Source of the DNA: Hoeflea phototrophica DFL-43
GTDB lineage: Bacteria > Pseudomonadota > Alphaproteobacteria > Rhizobiales > Rhizobiaceae
NCBI RefSeq assembly: GCF_000154705.2
Contig: NZ_CM002917.1
Location: 372,001 to 436,000, forward strand
Direction of reading: 5' to 3'
Length of the DNA stretch: 64,000 nt
Below the pieces are notes generated by a model, which searched no databases, was not told the origin of the DNA, and was given only the letters and a program-made list of their open reading frames with translations. Both the position numbers and the translations under genes were made by a program. Below, piece after piece: positions 52,226 to 60,488 of this stretch (positions are counted from its first letter, which is position 1; every line of letters begins with the position of its first letter).

Positions 52226-53281
52226 TCAGCCGTCGGCGGGGCCTGCGAACTCGAGGTGAACCTTGACCGAGCGCGACCGGTCACCGGCGGCGGCAAAGGC
52301 TACGGTGGCCTGGTCCAGCGGATAACGTCCGGTGATCATCGGCCGGACATCAATGCGGCCTGTGGTGATGGCCTCGACGGCCTCGGCAAACTCTTCATGA
52401 AAGCGGTGCGTGCCCTGCAGGCGGATTTCCTTGCCGACAAGCGCGTTGACCGGCATCGGCGTGTCACCCGCCACGCCCACCTGGACCAGCACGCCGCGCG
52501 GACGCAATGCGGCCACCGCGCTCTTGATCGCAGGTGCGGCCGCAGAGCATTCGAAGGCCAGGTGGAAATGGCCCTTGTCGGCGCCATAGCGTTCCATCTC
52601 GGCGCCATCGCGGGCGACATTGATGGTGTGGGTGGCGCCCATCTGGCGCGCCACGTCGAGCACGGCATCTTCAAGGTCGGTGACCACAACTTCCGCAGCC
52701 CCTGCGTTGGCGGCAATTGCCGCGCACAGAGTGCCGATGGGACCGGCGCCTGTGACGAGCACCCGCTTGCCGGCAATCTCTCCCGCCATCCTGGCTGCGT
52801 GAAGGCAGACCGCCAGCGGTTCCGCGCAGGCGACAGCCCCCAGATCAGCGCCTTGCGGGAGTCGGATGCATTGCTCGGCCTGGACAATGATCTTGTCGCG
52901 AAACAGGCCTTGTTCGTGGGGCAGGCGCATTGCCGAGCCGCTGAAGCGCATCTCGAGGCAATGCATCGGCAGGCCTTCCGCGCAGTAGCCGCAGGTTCCG
53001 CAAGGCCGGCTCGGGTTGATCGCGACGCCATCACCAGCGGCCAGTCCCGTAACGCCGGGGCCAATGGAAAGCACCTGGCCGGAAGCCTCGTGGCCAAGAA
53101 TGATCGGCTCGCGCACACGGATCGTGCCGATGCCGCCATCGGAGACATAATGCATGTCCGACCCGCAAATTCCGCCGGCGGCGATCGCCAGCAGCACCTC
53201 ACCCTCCTGCGGAGCTGCGACGTCGTCGGTTTCAATGCGAAGATCGTTTTGGCCGTAGAGCCGGCAAACACGGGTTTTCAT
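52226..53281 (-). CDS. idnD: Zinc-type alcohol dehydrogenase, L-idonate 5-dehydrogenase-like
   Basis: The 351-residue MDR enzyme has catalytic-zinc ligands (GGICGSDMHYVSDGGIG, ILGHEASGQV), structural-zinc Cys (NPSRPCGTCGYCAEGLPMHCLEMRFSGSAMRLPHEQG) and the nucleotide loop VTGAGPIGTLCAA. The segments around MRFSGSAM, ACAEPLAVCLHAA and GKEIRLQGTHRF resemble E. coli IdnD, which oxidises L-idonate to 5-ketogluconate. The start is the ATG at 53281, seven bases after the dctM stop; longer starts would overlap dctM. It is the last gene of the GntR-TRAP operon, so it likely acts on an imported aldonate or uronate derivative. Confidence 0.82.
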   Translation of the reverse strand: MKTRVCRLYGQNDLRIETDDVAAPQEGEVLLAIAAGGICGSDMHYVSDGGIGTIRVREPIILGHEASGQVLSIGPGVTGLAAGDGVAINPSRPCGTCGYCAEGLPMHCLEMRFSGSAMRLPHEQGLFRDKIIVQAEQCIRLPQGADLGAVACAEPLAVCLHAARMAGEIAGKRVLVTGAGPIGTLCAAIAANAGAAEVVVTDLEDAVLDVARQMGATHTINVARDGAEMERYGADKGHFHLAFECSAAAPAIKSAVAALRPRGVLVQVGVAGDTPMPVNALVGKEIRLQGTHRFHEEFAEAVEAITTGRIDVRPMITGRYPLDQATVAFAAAGDRSRSVKVHLEFAGPADG

Positions 53282-53288
53282 GAGGGCC

Positions 53289-54566
53289 TCAAGGGGTAAG
53301 CAGGGAGGGAAGCCATGTGGCCAGAGCCGGGATATAGGAAACCAGCAGCAGCACCGTGATGTTGGTGAGCAGGAACGGCATGATCGCCACCACCACCGGA
53401 GCCAGCGGCAGCCGTGCGATGCCTGCGCAGACAAATAGGCACACGCCGACCGGCGGCGTCGTCAGCCCGATCATCAGGTTGAGCACGGCGAAGGTGGCGA
53501 AATGCAGCGGCTCGATCCCGACCGCGGTGGCCAGCGACAAGAGCGGCACGAACAGAATGATCAGAGCCGCAATCGTCTCCATGAACATGCCCACAAACAA
53601 GAGCAGAATGTTGATCAGGAGGATCACCAGGATCGGGTTGTCGGTGATCGACAACACGGCATCGGCAAGAGCCTGCGGGATGCGCTCGGAGACGAGAATC
53701 CAGCCAAAGACATTTGCAAAGCCGACCAGCGCCAGGATGCCTGCGGAGGCGACAGCGCTTTCAACTATGATACCGGGCAGTTTGCGCAGTGGCAGTTCGC
53801 GGTAGATGAAGGCGCCGACGACAAAAGCATAGACACTGGCCACAACCGCCGTTTCCGTTGGTGTGGCGAGGCCCGAGAGCAGGCCGTAGATGATCAGAAA
53901 TGTCATCGCCAGCGCCCAGAAGGCGCCGCCGAAGGAGCGCACCACCTCGCCCACGCCCTGCCAGGACTGGCGCGGAAAGCCCTTGCGCACGGAAATCACA
54001 TAGGCGGTGATCATCATCGCCAGCCCCATCATGATCCCGGGCACCGCGCCGGCCAGAAACATCTGGCCAACGGAAATGCCCGACAGTGCACCAACAATGA
54101 TCATCGGCACAGAAGGCGGAATGATCGGCCCGACAGTGGACGATGCAGCAGTAACGGCGGCGGAGAAGTCTGCGGGATAACCGGCCTTCTTCATCCCGGG
54201 GATCATCACGCCCCCGATCGAGGCCGCATCGGCGACGGCGGTGCCTGTGATGCCGCCAAACAGCATCGAGGCCGAGATGTTGGTCAGGCCCAGGCCGCCG
54301 CGGATCCAGCCGACAATCGAATTGGCAAAGCGGATGATGCGGGTGGTGATGCCACCCTGGTTCATCAGATTGCCGGCCAGGATAAAGCCGGGGATCGACA
54401 GCAACACGAACACATCCATGCCGGCATACATCTTTTGCGGCATGACGACGGGCGGAATGCCTGCCAGCAAAATGTAGGCCAGCGAGGACAGGCCAAGCGT
54501 GATGGCGACAGGAATGCCCACGATCAGGCCGCCGATAAAGATCGCAAAGAGGACCGCAACTTCCAT
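53289..54566 (-). CDS. TRAP transporter large permease (DctM type)
   Basis: The 425-residue integral membrane subunit has about twelve helices and DctM hallmarks: GIPVAITLGLSSLAYI, SIPGFILAGNLMNQGGITTRII, MLFGGITGTAVADAASIGGVMIPGMKKAGYP, GPIIPPSVPMIIVG and NLMIGLTTPPVGVCLFVCAGIA. It forms the sodium-coupled transport channel with the small DctQ subunit, fed by the periplasmic DctP. GAGGAAGCC at the end of the DctQ gene serves as its ribosome-binding site; the genes are three bases apart. Confidence 0.94.
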   Translation of the reverse strand: MEVAVLFAIFIGGLIVGIPVAITLGLSSLAYILLAGIPPVVMPQKMYAGMDVFVLLSIPGFILAGNLMNQGGITTRIIRFANSIVGWIRGGLGLTNISASMLFGGITGTAVADAASIGGVMIPGMKKAGYPADFSAAVTAASSTVGPIIPPSVPMIIVGALSGISVGQMFLAGAVPGIMMGLAMMITAYVISVRKGFPRQSWQGVGEVVRSFGGAFWALAMTFLIIYGLLSGLATPTETAVVASVYAFVVGAFIYRELPLRKLPGIIVESAVASAGILALVGFANVFGWILVSERIPQALADAVLSITDNPILVILLINILLLFVGMFMETIAALIILFVPLLSLATAVGIEPLHFATFAVLNLMIGLTTPPVGVCLFVCAGIARLPLAPVVVAIMPFLLTNITVLLLVSYIPALATWLPSLLTP

Positions 54567-54569
54567 GAC

Positions 54570-55076
54570 TCAGGCTTCCTCTTCGGCATGATCGGGTGTT
54601 CCGTCTTCAGCGCCGGTGAGCATGCCCACCACCCGCAGCACGGCGAAGACGGCAAGCAGCAGCAGCATGACAAAGACGGTCAGGTGAACAAGGTCCATCC
54701 GCACCCCGAGCGCGGGGGAGGTTTGCATCTTGCCGATGGAGACATAGCGCCAGGCATGGGGCAAAAGGTAAATCGCCAGTCCCGCGGTGGCGAGGGCGGC
54801 CAGCAGCCGAAGCAGCCAGGGCCAGCGGCCGGGCAGCGCCTCGCAGACAATATCGACATTGACCAGGCTTCCGGTGCGAAAGGCCAGGCCGGTGCCGAAG
54901 GCGACAGTGAAAAGCAGTGCGTAACGGGTCAGCTCTTCCGTCCAGACCGGCGAGCTGTCGGTCAGCCGGCCTGCCACCTGGAGCAACACCGTCGCGATCA
55001 GCACGGAAAACGATACGCCGGTCCCCCATTGGGCAATGCGGGTGATGATGCGGGAGATCTTGTCTGCAGTTTGCAA
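54570..55076 (-). CDS. TRAP transporter small permease (DctQ type)
   Basis: The 168-residue subunit has four hydrophobic helices (WGTGVSFSVLIATVLLQVAG, YALLFTVAFGTGLAFRTG, LLRLLAALATAGLAIYLLPH, LTVFVMLLLLAVFAVLRVVG) and the DctQ signature SPVWTEELTRYALLFTV. It ends in an acidic tail. It starts with a TTG codon at 55076 with a weak AGG upstream. It lies between DctP, separated by a 10-bp hairpin, and DctM. Confidence 0.9.
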   Translation of the reverse strand: MQTADKISRIITRIAQWGTGVSFSVLIATVLLQVAGRLTDSSPVWTEELTRYALLFTVAFGTGLAFRTGSLVNVDIVCEALPGRWPWLLRLLAALATAGLAIYLLPHAWRYVSIGKMQTSPALGVRMDLVHLTVFVMLLLLAVFAVLRVVGMLTGAEDGTPDHAEEEA

Positions 55077-55103
55077 GGGACGTGCCTAATCTGAAACGGG
55101 AAG

Positions 55104-55127
55104 CCGGCGCCGCTCAGGCGGCGCCGG
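55104..55127 (-). other. Perfect 10-bp intercistronic hairpin between DctP and DctQ genes
   Basis: CCGGCGCCGC (55104-55113) and GCGGCGCCGG (55118-55127) pair perfectly around the tetraloop TCAG. No T-run follows in the direction of transcription. Placed just after the binding-protein gene, it probably stabilises the dctP message or partially stops transcription, raising DctP over the permeases. Confidence 0.7.
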
Positions 55128-55144
55128 ATCGTTGCTTGGGAGGT

Positions 55145-56116
55145 TTACTGTGCGAACAGCGTCTCGACGATCGGCTTGATCTCGTCATTGACGTTTGCGA
55201 GGACAGCGTCCTTGGCGGCGGCCTGGAATGCAGCCGCATCGACCTCAACAAAGGTCATGCCCTTGCTTTCGAGGAAGGCGCGGTCGTCGGCAAGGCTCTT
55301 GTTGAAGAGTTCACGCTCATAGGCCTGAGCCCGCGCTGCGGCTTCCATCACTGCAGCCTGGTCTTCGGCAGACAGCTTGTTCCAGGTCGATTCCGCGATG
55401 GTGAGATAGATCCAGGAACGGACGTGATCGGTCAGGTTCACATGGCTCTGCACTTCGTAGAAGCTTGCCGAGCGGATCAGCGCCAGCGGATTTTCCTGGG
55501 ATTCGATGGTGCCGTTCTGCAGCGAGGTGAACACTTCGGAGAAAGCCATCGGACCGGGGTTGGCGCCAAGCGCTTTCCACACATCCACAAAAAGCGGCAC
55601 GTTTGGTACGCGCATCTTCAGTCCCTGCAGATCCGCTGGTGTGGTGATCGGGCGGTTTGAAGTCAGATCGCGGGCACCGCGGGCAAAATAGGCAATCGGC
55701 CGGATCTGGGCCTTCTCAACGATCTGTGCCTTGATGTCTTCGCCGACCGGGCCGGAAGCGAAGGCATCCATGTCATCAATGGTCTTGAAGGCATAGGGGA
55801 CAGCCAGGAGTGCCGCCTTGGGCGCCCAGTTCTGCAGCGATTCTCCGGTGATGGTCATGTCCACCGTGCCGAGCTGCATGCCATTGATCAGGTCGATCTC
55901 CTTGCCCAGGGATTCATTGGGGAAGACCTCCACGGCAATGCGGCCATCGGTCAGGGCGGAAAGCTCCTCACCAAACTTCACCGATGCCAGATGCCAGGGG
56001 TTTTCCTCATTGGCGAGATGGCCGAGCTTCAGGGTCATTTCCTGTGCCAGCGCTGGCATGGCGGTCAGCGTGGCGACGGTTGCCGCCAAAAGGGTTTTCT
56101 TCCAGTTAAACATCAT
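55145..56116 (-). CDS. TRAP transporter substrate-binding protein (DctP family)
   Basis: The 323-residue precursor has a Sec signal (MFNWKKTLLAATVATLTAMPALAQ) and a DctP fold: LKLGHLANEENPWHLASVKFGEEL, VFPNESLGKEIDLINGMQLGTVDM, GARDLTSNRPITTPADLQGLKMRVPN with the conserved substrate-binding Arg, and FSEVFTSLQNGTIESQENPL. These suit binding of a carboxylate. GGAGGAG precedes the ATG at 56114-56116. The gene start overlaps the end of the GntR regulator gene by 11 bases. Context (uxuA, idnD) suggests a hexuronate or aldonate substrate. Confidence 0.92.
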   Translation of the reverse strand: MMFNWKKTLLAATVATLTAMPALAQEMTLKLGHLANEENPWHLASVKFGEELSALTDGRIAVEVFPNESLGKEIDLINGMQLGTVDMTITGESLQNWAPKAALLAVPYAFKTIDDMDAFASGPVGEDIKAQIVEKAQIRPIAYFARGARDLTSNRPITTPADLQGLKMRVPNVPLFVDVWKALGANPGPMAFSEVFTSLQNGTIESQENPLALIRSASFYEVQSHVNLTDHVRSWIYLTIAESTWNKLSAEDQAAVMEAAARAQAYERELFNKSLADDRAFLESKGMTFVEVDAAAFQAAAKDAVLANVNDEIKPIVETLFAQ

Positions 56117-56858
56117 GGTCTTCTCCTCCTTGGATGGGTGCATTGACCGGTTTGGGGATCTCCCCTTCCGGCAATTCGAAAAACTCTGGGCTTGCGGCAA
56201 GGATCTGGGGCAGGTCGATCAGAACTTCGCGAAGATGGTGGCGGATCGCCTGATTGGCGCGAGTGCGATTTCCCGTCTCGATGCAATTGACGATCGATGT
56301 GTGCTGCGCGATCAGCTTCTCGACCGGGAAGTGGCCAAGAGACAAAAAGCGGACACGGTCCATCTGGGACTTGAGGCCTTCGATCAGCTTCCAGGTTCCG
56401 CCCTTTCCGGCCGCGCCAGCCAGGGTGCGGTGAAAGCGCTCATCGAGCACGATGAAATCCTCAATCACAGTGCTGGCCACTTTTTTCTGGGCTTTGAGCT
56501 GGCTCTTCAACTCACGCACCAGCATCCGGTCGGGCGCTGCGGCGAGGATCTGCACGATGTCGGCTTCGATCGCCTCACGCAGGAACCGCGCATCAAGAAC
56601 CGCTGCGTAGCTGATTTTGGTGATGATTGTGCCGCGCTGCGGCAGGATCGCCAGCAAGCCCTCGCTCGCCAGTTTGATAAAGGCCTCGCGCACCGGTTGG
56701 CGGCTGACCGCATAGGCCCGCGCGATCTCGCTTTCGGAGATCCTGTCGCCGGGAGCGAACTGATTTCGGATGATTGCGTCGCGCAAACGTGCATAGACCT
56801 GCGGCGTGATCGGCGCCGCCGGGTCGAGCATGGTTGTCGTGATGCGACCGATGTTCAT
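56106..56858 (-). CDS. GntR-family (FCD subfamily) regulator of the uronate cluster
   Basis: The 250-residue protein has a GntR winged helix (VYARLRDAIIRNQFAPGDRISESEIARAYAVSRQPVREAFIKLASEGLLAILPQRGTII, read in parts). A C-terminal FCD effector domain (about 95-225) follows, with DFIVLDERFHRTLAGAAG and AQHTSIVNCIETGN, whose His and Asp residues often bind a metal and a carboxylate. GGAGGAAG precedes the ATG at 56856-56858. It is first in the TRAP operon and divergent from uxuA, with a 22-bp palindrome in between. It is similar in role to UxuR/ExuR. Confidence 0.88.
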   Translation of the reverse strand: MNIGRITTTMLDPAAPITPQVYARLRDAIIRNQFAPGDRISESEIARAYAVSRQPVREAFIKLASEGLLAILPQRGTIITKISYAAVLDARFLREAIEADIVQILAAAPDRMLVRELKSQLKAQKKVASTVIEDFIVLDERFHRTLAGAAGKGGTWKLIEGLKSQMDRVRFLSLGHFPVEKLIAQHTSIVNCIETGNRTRANQAIRHHLREVLIDLPQILAASPEFFELPEGEIPKPVNAPIQGGEDHDV

Positions 56859-56879
56859 TTCGCTTCCTCCTGAGCGACA

Positions 56880-56901
56880 ACTACCATACAAGTATGCTAG
56901 T
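56880..56901. promoter_or_regulatory. Probable GntR operator between the regulator gene and uxuA
   Basis: A 22-bp imperfect palindrome has outer arms ACTA/TAGT and inner arms CATAC/GTATG around AA; 9 of 11 positions in each half match. It lies 22 bases before the regulator start codon and 64 before uxuA, in the shared spacer. It fits dimeric FCD-type GntR binding that would control both directions. Confidence 0.6.
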
Positions 56902-56964
56902 CAGCAACCCTATTGACTGGTAGAAGCAATACATGACTGACTCGGCGGACTGGGAGGACTTGAT

Positions 56965-58194
56965 ATGAAACAGACATGGCGGTGGTTTGGACCGCGCGAC
57001 CTTGTATCCATTGACGACACACTTCAGGCCGGGGTGCAGGGGATCGTGTCAGCCTTGCATCATGTCCCGACCGGGTCTGTCTGGTCGCCGGCGGAGATTG
57101 CCCAGCGCCAGCGCGAGATTGCCACCAAGACGGATGGTTCTCCTTCCGGCCTGGAATGGGATGTGGTCGAAAGCCTGCCGGTGTCAGAGGACATCAAGAA
57201 GCAGAAGGGTGCCTGGCGCGATCACGTGTCCGCCTACAAGCAAAGCCTTCATCATCTCGCCGAAGCCGGAATTGAAGTGATCTGCTACAACTTCATGCCG
57301 GTTCTGGATTGGACGCGCACGGATCTGGCATGGCACCGGCCCAATGGTGCGACCTGCATGCGCTTCGACCTTGTCGATTTTGCAGCTTTTGACATCCACA
57401 TCCTGCAACGCCCCGGTGCCAAATCGGAGTTCGGCGGGTCCCTGTGCGAGGCTGCGGCAGAGCGGTTTGCATCCATGAGCCCGGGGAGGCGGGAAGAGCT
57501 CGCCAAGAATGTAGTGTTCGGTCTGCCGGGTGCGGCAGAGAATTTCACGCTCGAAGACGTGCGCACACACATCGCCGAATATGCCCAGATCAGCGAAACC
57601 CGGCTGCGCTCGCATCTGGTTGATTTCCTGGAGCAGGTGGTGCCCGTCGCGCAAGAACTCGGGCTTCGGCTGTGCTGCCACCCCGACGACCCGCCGGTTC
57701 CGCTGCTGGGCCTGCCGCGGGTGATGTCGACAGAGGCGCATTATGCCGAACTGATGCAGGCGGTCGACAGTCCCGCCAATGGCATCACCTTGTGCTCGGG
57801 ATCGCTCGGTGCCCGGCCTGACAATGATCTGCCCGGCATGATGGAGCGGCTCGGCTCTCGGGTTCACTTCTTGCACCTGCGCAACGTCAAGCGCGAGGGA
57901 GATGGTATTCAGGTCTCGTTCTTTGAGGATGAGCATCTCGCCGGAGACACCGACATGGTCGAACTGGTCGCCACCGTGCTGCGCGAAGAGGCTCGCCGCA
58001 AGGCTGAGGGGCGGGCCGACTGGTCAATCCCGTTCCGGCCGGATCACGGCCAGGACATTCTCGACGATCTCAATCGCCGGGCTCAACCCGGTTACCCGTC
58101 GATTGGGCGGCTCAAGGGGCTAGCCGAACTGCGTGGTCTGATCGCCGGTCTTGAGCGCGGGATTGTAACCGCTCCGGCAACACACACGGCCTGA
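56965..58194 (+). CDS. uxuA: Mannonate dehydratase
   Basis: UxuA dehydrates D-mannonate to 2-keto-3-deoxy-D-gluconate in hexuronate breakdown. The 409-residue TIM-barrel protein has the N-terminal MKQTWRWFGPRDLVSI, GVQGIVSALHHVPTG, CYNFMPVLDWTRTDL, the metal-ligand region LCCHPDDPPVPLLGLPRVMS, GITLCSGSLGARPDNDL, VHFLHLRNV and the C-terminal PFRPDHGQDIL. Length is normal. GGGAGGAC precedes the ATG. It is divergent from the GntR/TRAP operon, which likely imports its substrate or precursor. The isomerase and reductase that usually precede it are not present here. Confidence 0.93.
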   Translation: MKQTWRWFGPRDLVSIDDTLQAGVQGIVSALHHVPTGSVWSPAEIAQRQREIATKTDGSPSGLEWDVVESLPVSEDIKKQKGAWRDHVSAYKQSLHHLAEAGIEVICYNFMPVLDWTRTDLAWHRPNGATCMRFDLVDFAAFDIHILQRPGAKSEFGGSLCEAAAERFASMSPGRREELAKNVVFGLPGAAENFTLEDVRTHIAEYAQISETRLRSHLVDFLEQVVPVAQELGLRLCCHPDDPPVPLLGLPRVMSTEAHYAELMQAVDSPANGITLCSGSLGARPDNDLPGMMERLGSRVHFLHLRNVKREGDGIQVSFFEDEHLAGDTDMVELVATVLREEARRKAEGRADWSIPFRPDHGQDILDDLNRRAQPGYPSIGRLKGLAELRGLIAGLERGIVTAPATHTA

Positions 58195-58265
58195 ACCGCA
58201 GACAAGAAAGAATGCGAAGAGCTGTTGCAGCCCGGCAAATCACAGTTCAGCGCGCCTGATCATTG

Positions 58266-58293
58266 GGTAGGGAACCTTTTCGGGCACCCTACC
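58266..58293. other. Hairpin after uxuA
   Basis: GGTAGGG (58266-58272) pairs with CCCTACC (58287-58293) around a 14-base loop. There is no T-run on either side, so it is a poor terminator, but it is the only structure found in the 213 bases between the convergent uxuA and glpV genes apart from the glp terminator. Confidence 0.35.
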
Positions 58294-58332
58294 GCATGAG
58301 CATCCTGGGTCTGCTTGCTTTCGATCGGCACC

Positions 58333-58371
58333 GAGCAAAAGAAAGGGGCCAGAACGGTGTGTTCTGGCCCC
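58333..58371 (-). terminator. Rho-independent terminator of the glp operon
   Basis: An 11-bp perfect stem, GGGGCCAGAAC (58345-58355) with GTTCTGGCCCC (58361-58371), has a 5-base loop. In minus-strand direction it is followed by TTTCTTTTGC (58344-58335). It lies just after the glpV stop. Confidence 0.85.
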
Positions 58372-58407
58372 CATGTTCAGCTGGCTATCAGAAAGTTCCG
58401 CAGAACC

Positions 58408-60126
58408 TTACTGCCAGCTCTTGATCAGCTCGTCATAAGACACGGTTTGCGGTGTCTCATCTTCGTTTTCGAGCTTCGGATAAGGCGCACCCGGCTGCTC
58501 CAGCCAGTAGGACGCGTCCTGCGGCTCGTTCATCTTCGGGCCGATGTCACCCTGAACGCCTGCTCGCTCAAGACGCTCCATGACCTTCTCCTGCGCTTCG
58601 CAGAGGCTGTCGAGGGCTTCCTGGGCGGTCTTGGCGCCGGACATAGCGTCACCGATGTTCTGCCACCACAGCTGAGCCAGCTTCGGATAGTCAGGAACAT
58701 TGGTGCCGGTCGGGGACCACTGAACGCGCGCAGGCGAACGGTAGAACTCGATCAGACCGCCAAGCTTGTCGGCACGCTCGGTGAAGTGATCCGAATTGAT
58801 GGTGGACTCACGGATGAAGGTGAGACCGACATCGGACTTCTTCAGATCGACCGTCTTGGAAGTGACGAACTGTGCGTAAAGCCAGGCGGCCTTGGCACGA
58901 TCGACCGGGGTCGACTGCATCAGCGTCCAGGAACCGGCGTCCTGATAGCCGACCTTCTGACCTTCCTTCCAGTAGACACCATGCGGCGAAGGTGCCATGC
59001 GCCATTTCGGCGTGCCATCTTCGTTCATCACCGGAAGGCCCGGCTCAACGGTAGCCGCGGTAAAGGCAGTGTACCAGAACATCTGCTGGGCGACATTGCC
59101 CTGTGCAGGGATCGGGCCGGCTTCACCGAAGGTCATGCCTGCGGCTTCTGGCGGGGAGTAGTTCTTGAGCCAGTCGATGGCCTTCTCAACCGCATAGACT
59201 GCGGCAGGAGAGTTGGTCGCACCACCACGGGTCACGCATGAACCGACAGGCTGTGAGTTCTCGTTCACACGAATGCCCCACTCGTCGACCGGAAGGCCGT
59301 TGGGCTCGCCAACGTCGCCCATGCCGGCCATCGACATCCACGCATCGGTGTAGCGCCAGCCGAGCGAGGGGTCCTTCTTGCCGTAGTCCATGTTGCCATA
59401 GACGGTGCCTTCAACGCCGAGATGCGAGAGGTCGCGGTTGGTGAAGAACGCAGCAATGTCTTCATAAGCCGACCAGTTGACCGGAACGCCGAGATCGTAG
59501 CCGTACTCGGCCTTGAAGTCGGCCTTGTTCTTTTCGTCGTTGAACCAGTCATAGCGGAACCAGTAGAGGTTCGCGAACTGCTGTGTCGGAAGCTGGTAGA
59601 GCTTGCCGTCCGGTCCGGTGGTGAAGGACGTTCCGATGAAATCCTCGACATCGAGGGTCGGGCTGGTCACGTCAGCGCCTTCGCCGGCCATCCAGTCGGT
59701 CAGGTTGCGGACCTGCTGGTAGCGCCAGTGGGTGCCGATCAGGTCGGAGTCGTTGACGTAGCCGTCATATATGTTCTCGCCCGACTGCATCTGGGTCTGC
59801 AGCTTTTCAACCACATCGCCTTCGCCGATCAGGTCATGGGTGACCTGGATGCCGGTGATCGCCGTGAATGCAGGTGCAAGAACCTTGGATTCATATTCAT
59901 GCGTGGCGATGGTTTCCGACACCACCTTGATTTCCATGCCGGCGAATGGCTTGGCGGCGTTGATGAAGAACTCCATCTCGGCCTTCTGTTCGGCTTCCGA
60001 GAGAACCGAAAGTCCGCCGATTTCCTCCGCCAGGAATTTTTCCGCGGCAGCCATGTCAGCATGGGCCGAGCCCGTCGCCAACATGATTGCGGCACATGCC
60101 GTCGTGTTCAGTAGTAGATTTCGCAT
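58408..60126 (-). CDS. glpV: Glycerol ABC transporter substrate-binding protein GlpV
   Basis: The 572-residue precursor has a Sec signal (about 1-23, ending SAHADM). It is a very long solute-binding type 1 protein, typical of rhizobial GlpV. Features include AEKFLAEEIGGLSVLSEAEQKAEMEFFINAAKPFAG, THEYESKVLAPAFTAITGIQVTHDLIGEGDVVEKLQTQMQSG (read in parts), YQLPTQQFANLYWFRYDWF and WSPTGTNVPDYPKLAQLWWQNIG. It binds glycerol in the periplasm. It is the last gene of the operon and is followed by a strong terminator. Confidence 0.88.
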   Translation of the reverse strand: MRNLLLNTTACAAIMLATGSAHADMAAAEKFLAEEIGGLSVLSEAEQKAEMEFFINAAKPFAGMEIKVVSETIATHEYESKVLAPAFTAITGIQVTHDLIGEGDVVEKLQTQMQSGENIYDGYVNDSDLIGTHWRYQQVRNLTDWMAGEGADVTSPTLDVEDFIGTSFTTGPDGKLYQLPTQQFANLYWFRYDWFNDEKNKADFKAEYGYDLGVPVNWSAYEDIAAFFTNRDLSHLGVEGTVYGNMDYGKKDPSLGWRYTDAWMSMAGMGDVGEPNGLPVDEWGIRVNENSQPVGSCVTRGGATNSPAAVYAVEKAIDWLKNYSPPEAAGMTFGEAGPIPAQGNVAQQMFWYTAFTAATVEPGLPVMNEDGTPKWRMAPSPHGVYWKEGQKVGYQDAGSWTLMQSTPVDRAKAAWLYAQFVTSKTVDLKKSDVGLTFIRESTINSDHFTERADKLGGLIEFYRSPARVQWSPTGTNVPDYPKLAQLWWQNIGDAMSGAKTAQEALDSLCEAQEKVMERLERAGVQGDIGPKMNEPQDASYWLEQPGAPYPKLENEDETPQTVSYDELIKSWQ

Positions 60127-60161
60127 ATTATCCTCCCTTTAAAGATCATGCGAGTTCAAGA

Positions 60162-60178
60162 AATGCGGAAGATCCGCA
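60162..60178 (-). other. Hairpin between glpU and glpV
   Basis: ATGCGGA (60162-60168) pairs with TCCGCAT (60172-60178) around AGA. In the minus direction it is followed by TTTCTTG. It sits in the 70-base glpU-glpV spacer and could act as a partial attenuator or as a 5' stabiliser of the glpV message. Confidence 0.5.
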
Positions 60179-60196
60179 TCTCCATTTGGTTTGGAA

Positions 60197-60478
60197 TCAA
60201 ACTGTTCGGAAAACACCAACGGCGTAGACCAGTGAGAGTCCAAGTGCCCACCACAGGTTGGGTCCGACCAGACCCAGCCATGCGAGATGGATAAAGGCGC
60301 TGCCAAGCAGCGATATGAAGAGACGGTCGCCCCGGGTTGTCTCGAAGCGCAGGATTCCCACCCGCGGATTTCCGCCCGGCGAGAAGTATTCCCAGACGCC
60401 CATGCCGACCAAGAGCCCGACAAGGCACACCCAAAACAGCATAGTGGGCACGGTCCAGGCCATCCATGACAAGTCCAT
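60197..60478 (-). CDS. glpU: Small membrane protein GlpU (DUF2160) of the glycerol transporter
   Basis: The 93-residue protein has three hydrophobic helices (MAWTVPTMLFWVCLVGLLVGMGVW, RLFISLLGSAFIHLAWLGLVG, LWWALGLSLVYAVGVF) and the DUF2160 blocks RVGILRFETTRGDRLFISLLGSAF and GPNLWWALG. Its role in glycerol uptake is not defined. GGAGGAAG precedes the ATG at 60476-60478. It lies between the glpQ permease and glpV genes, the standard position. Confidence 0.88.
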   Translation of the reverse strand: MDLSWMAWTVPTMLFWVCLVGLLVGMGVWEYFSPGGNPRVGILRFETTRGDRLFISLLGSAFIHLAWLGLVGPNLWWALGLSLVYAVGVFRTV

Positions 60479-60488
60479 GATCTTCCTC

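Noticed and set aside
53282..53434. 51-codon N-terminal extension of the idonate-type dehydrogenase
   Set aside because: It lies inside the dctM gene and lacks dehydrogenase similarity; the ATG at 53281 gives the normal family start.
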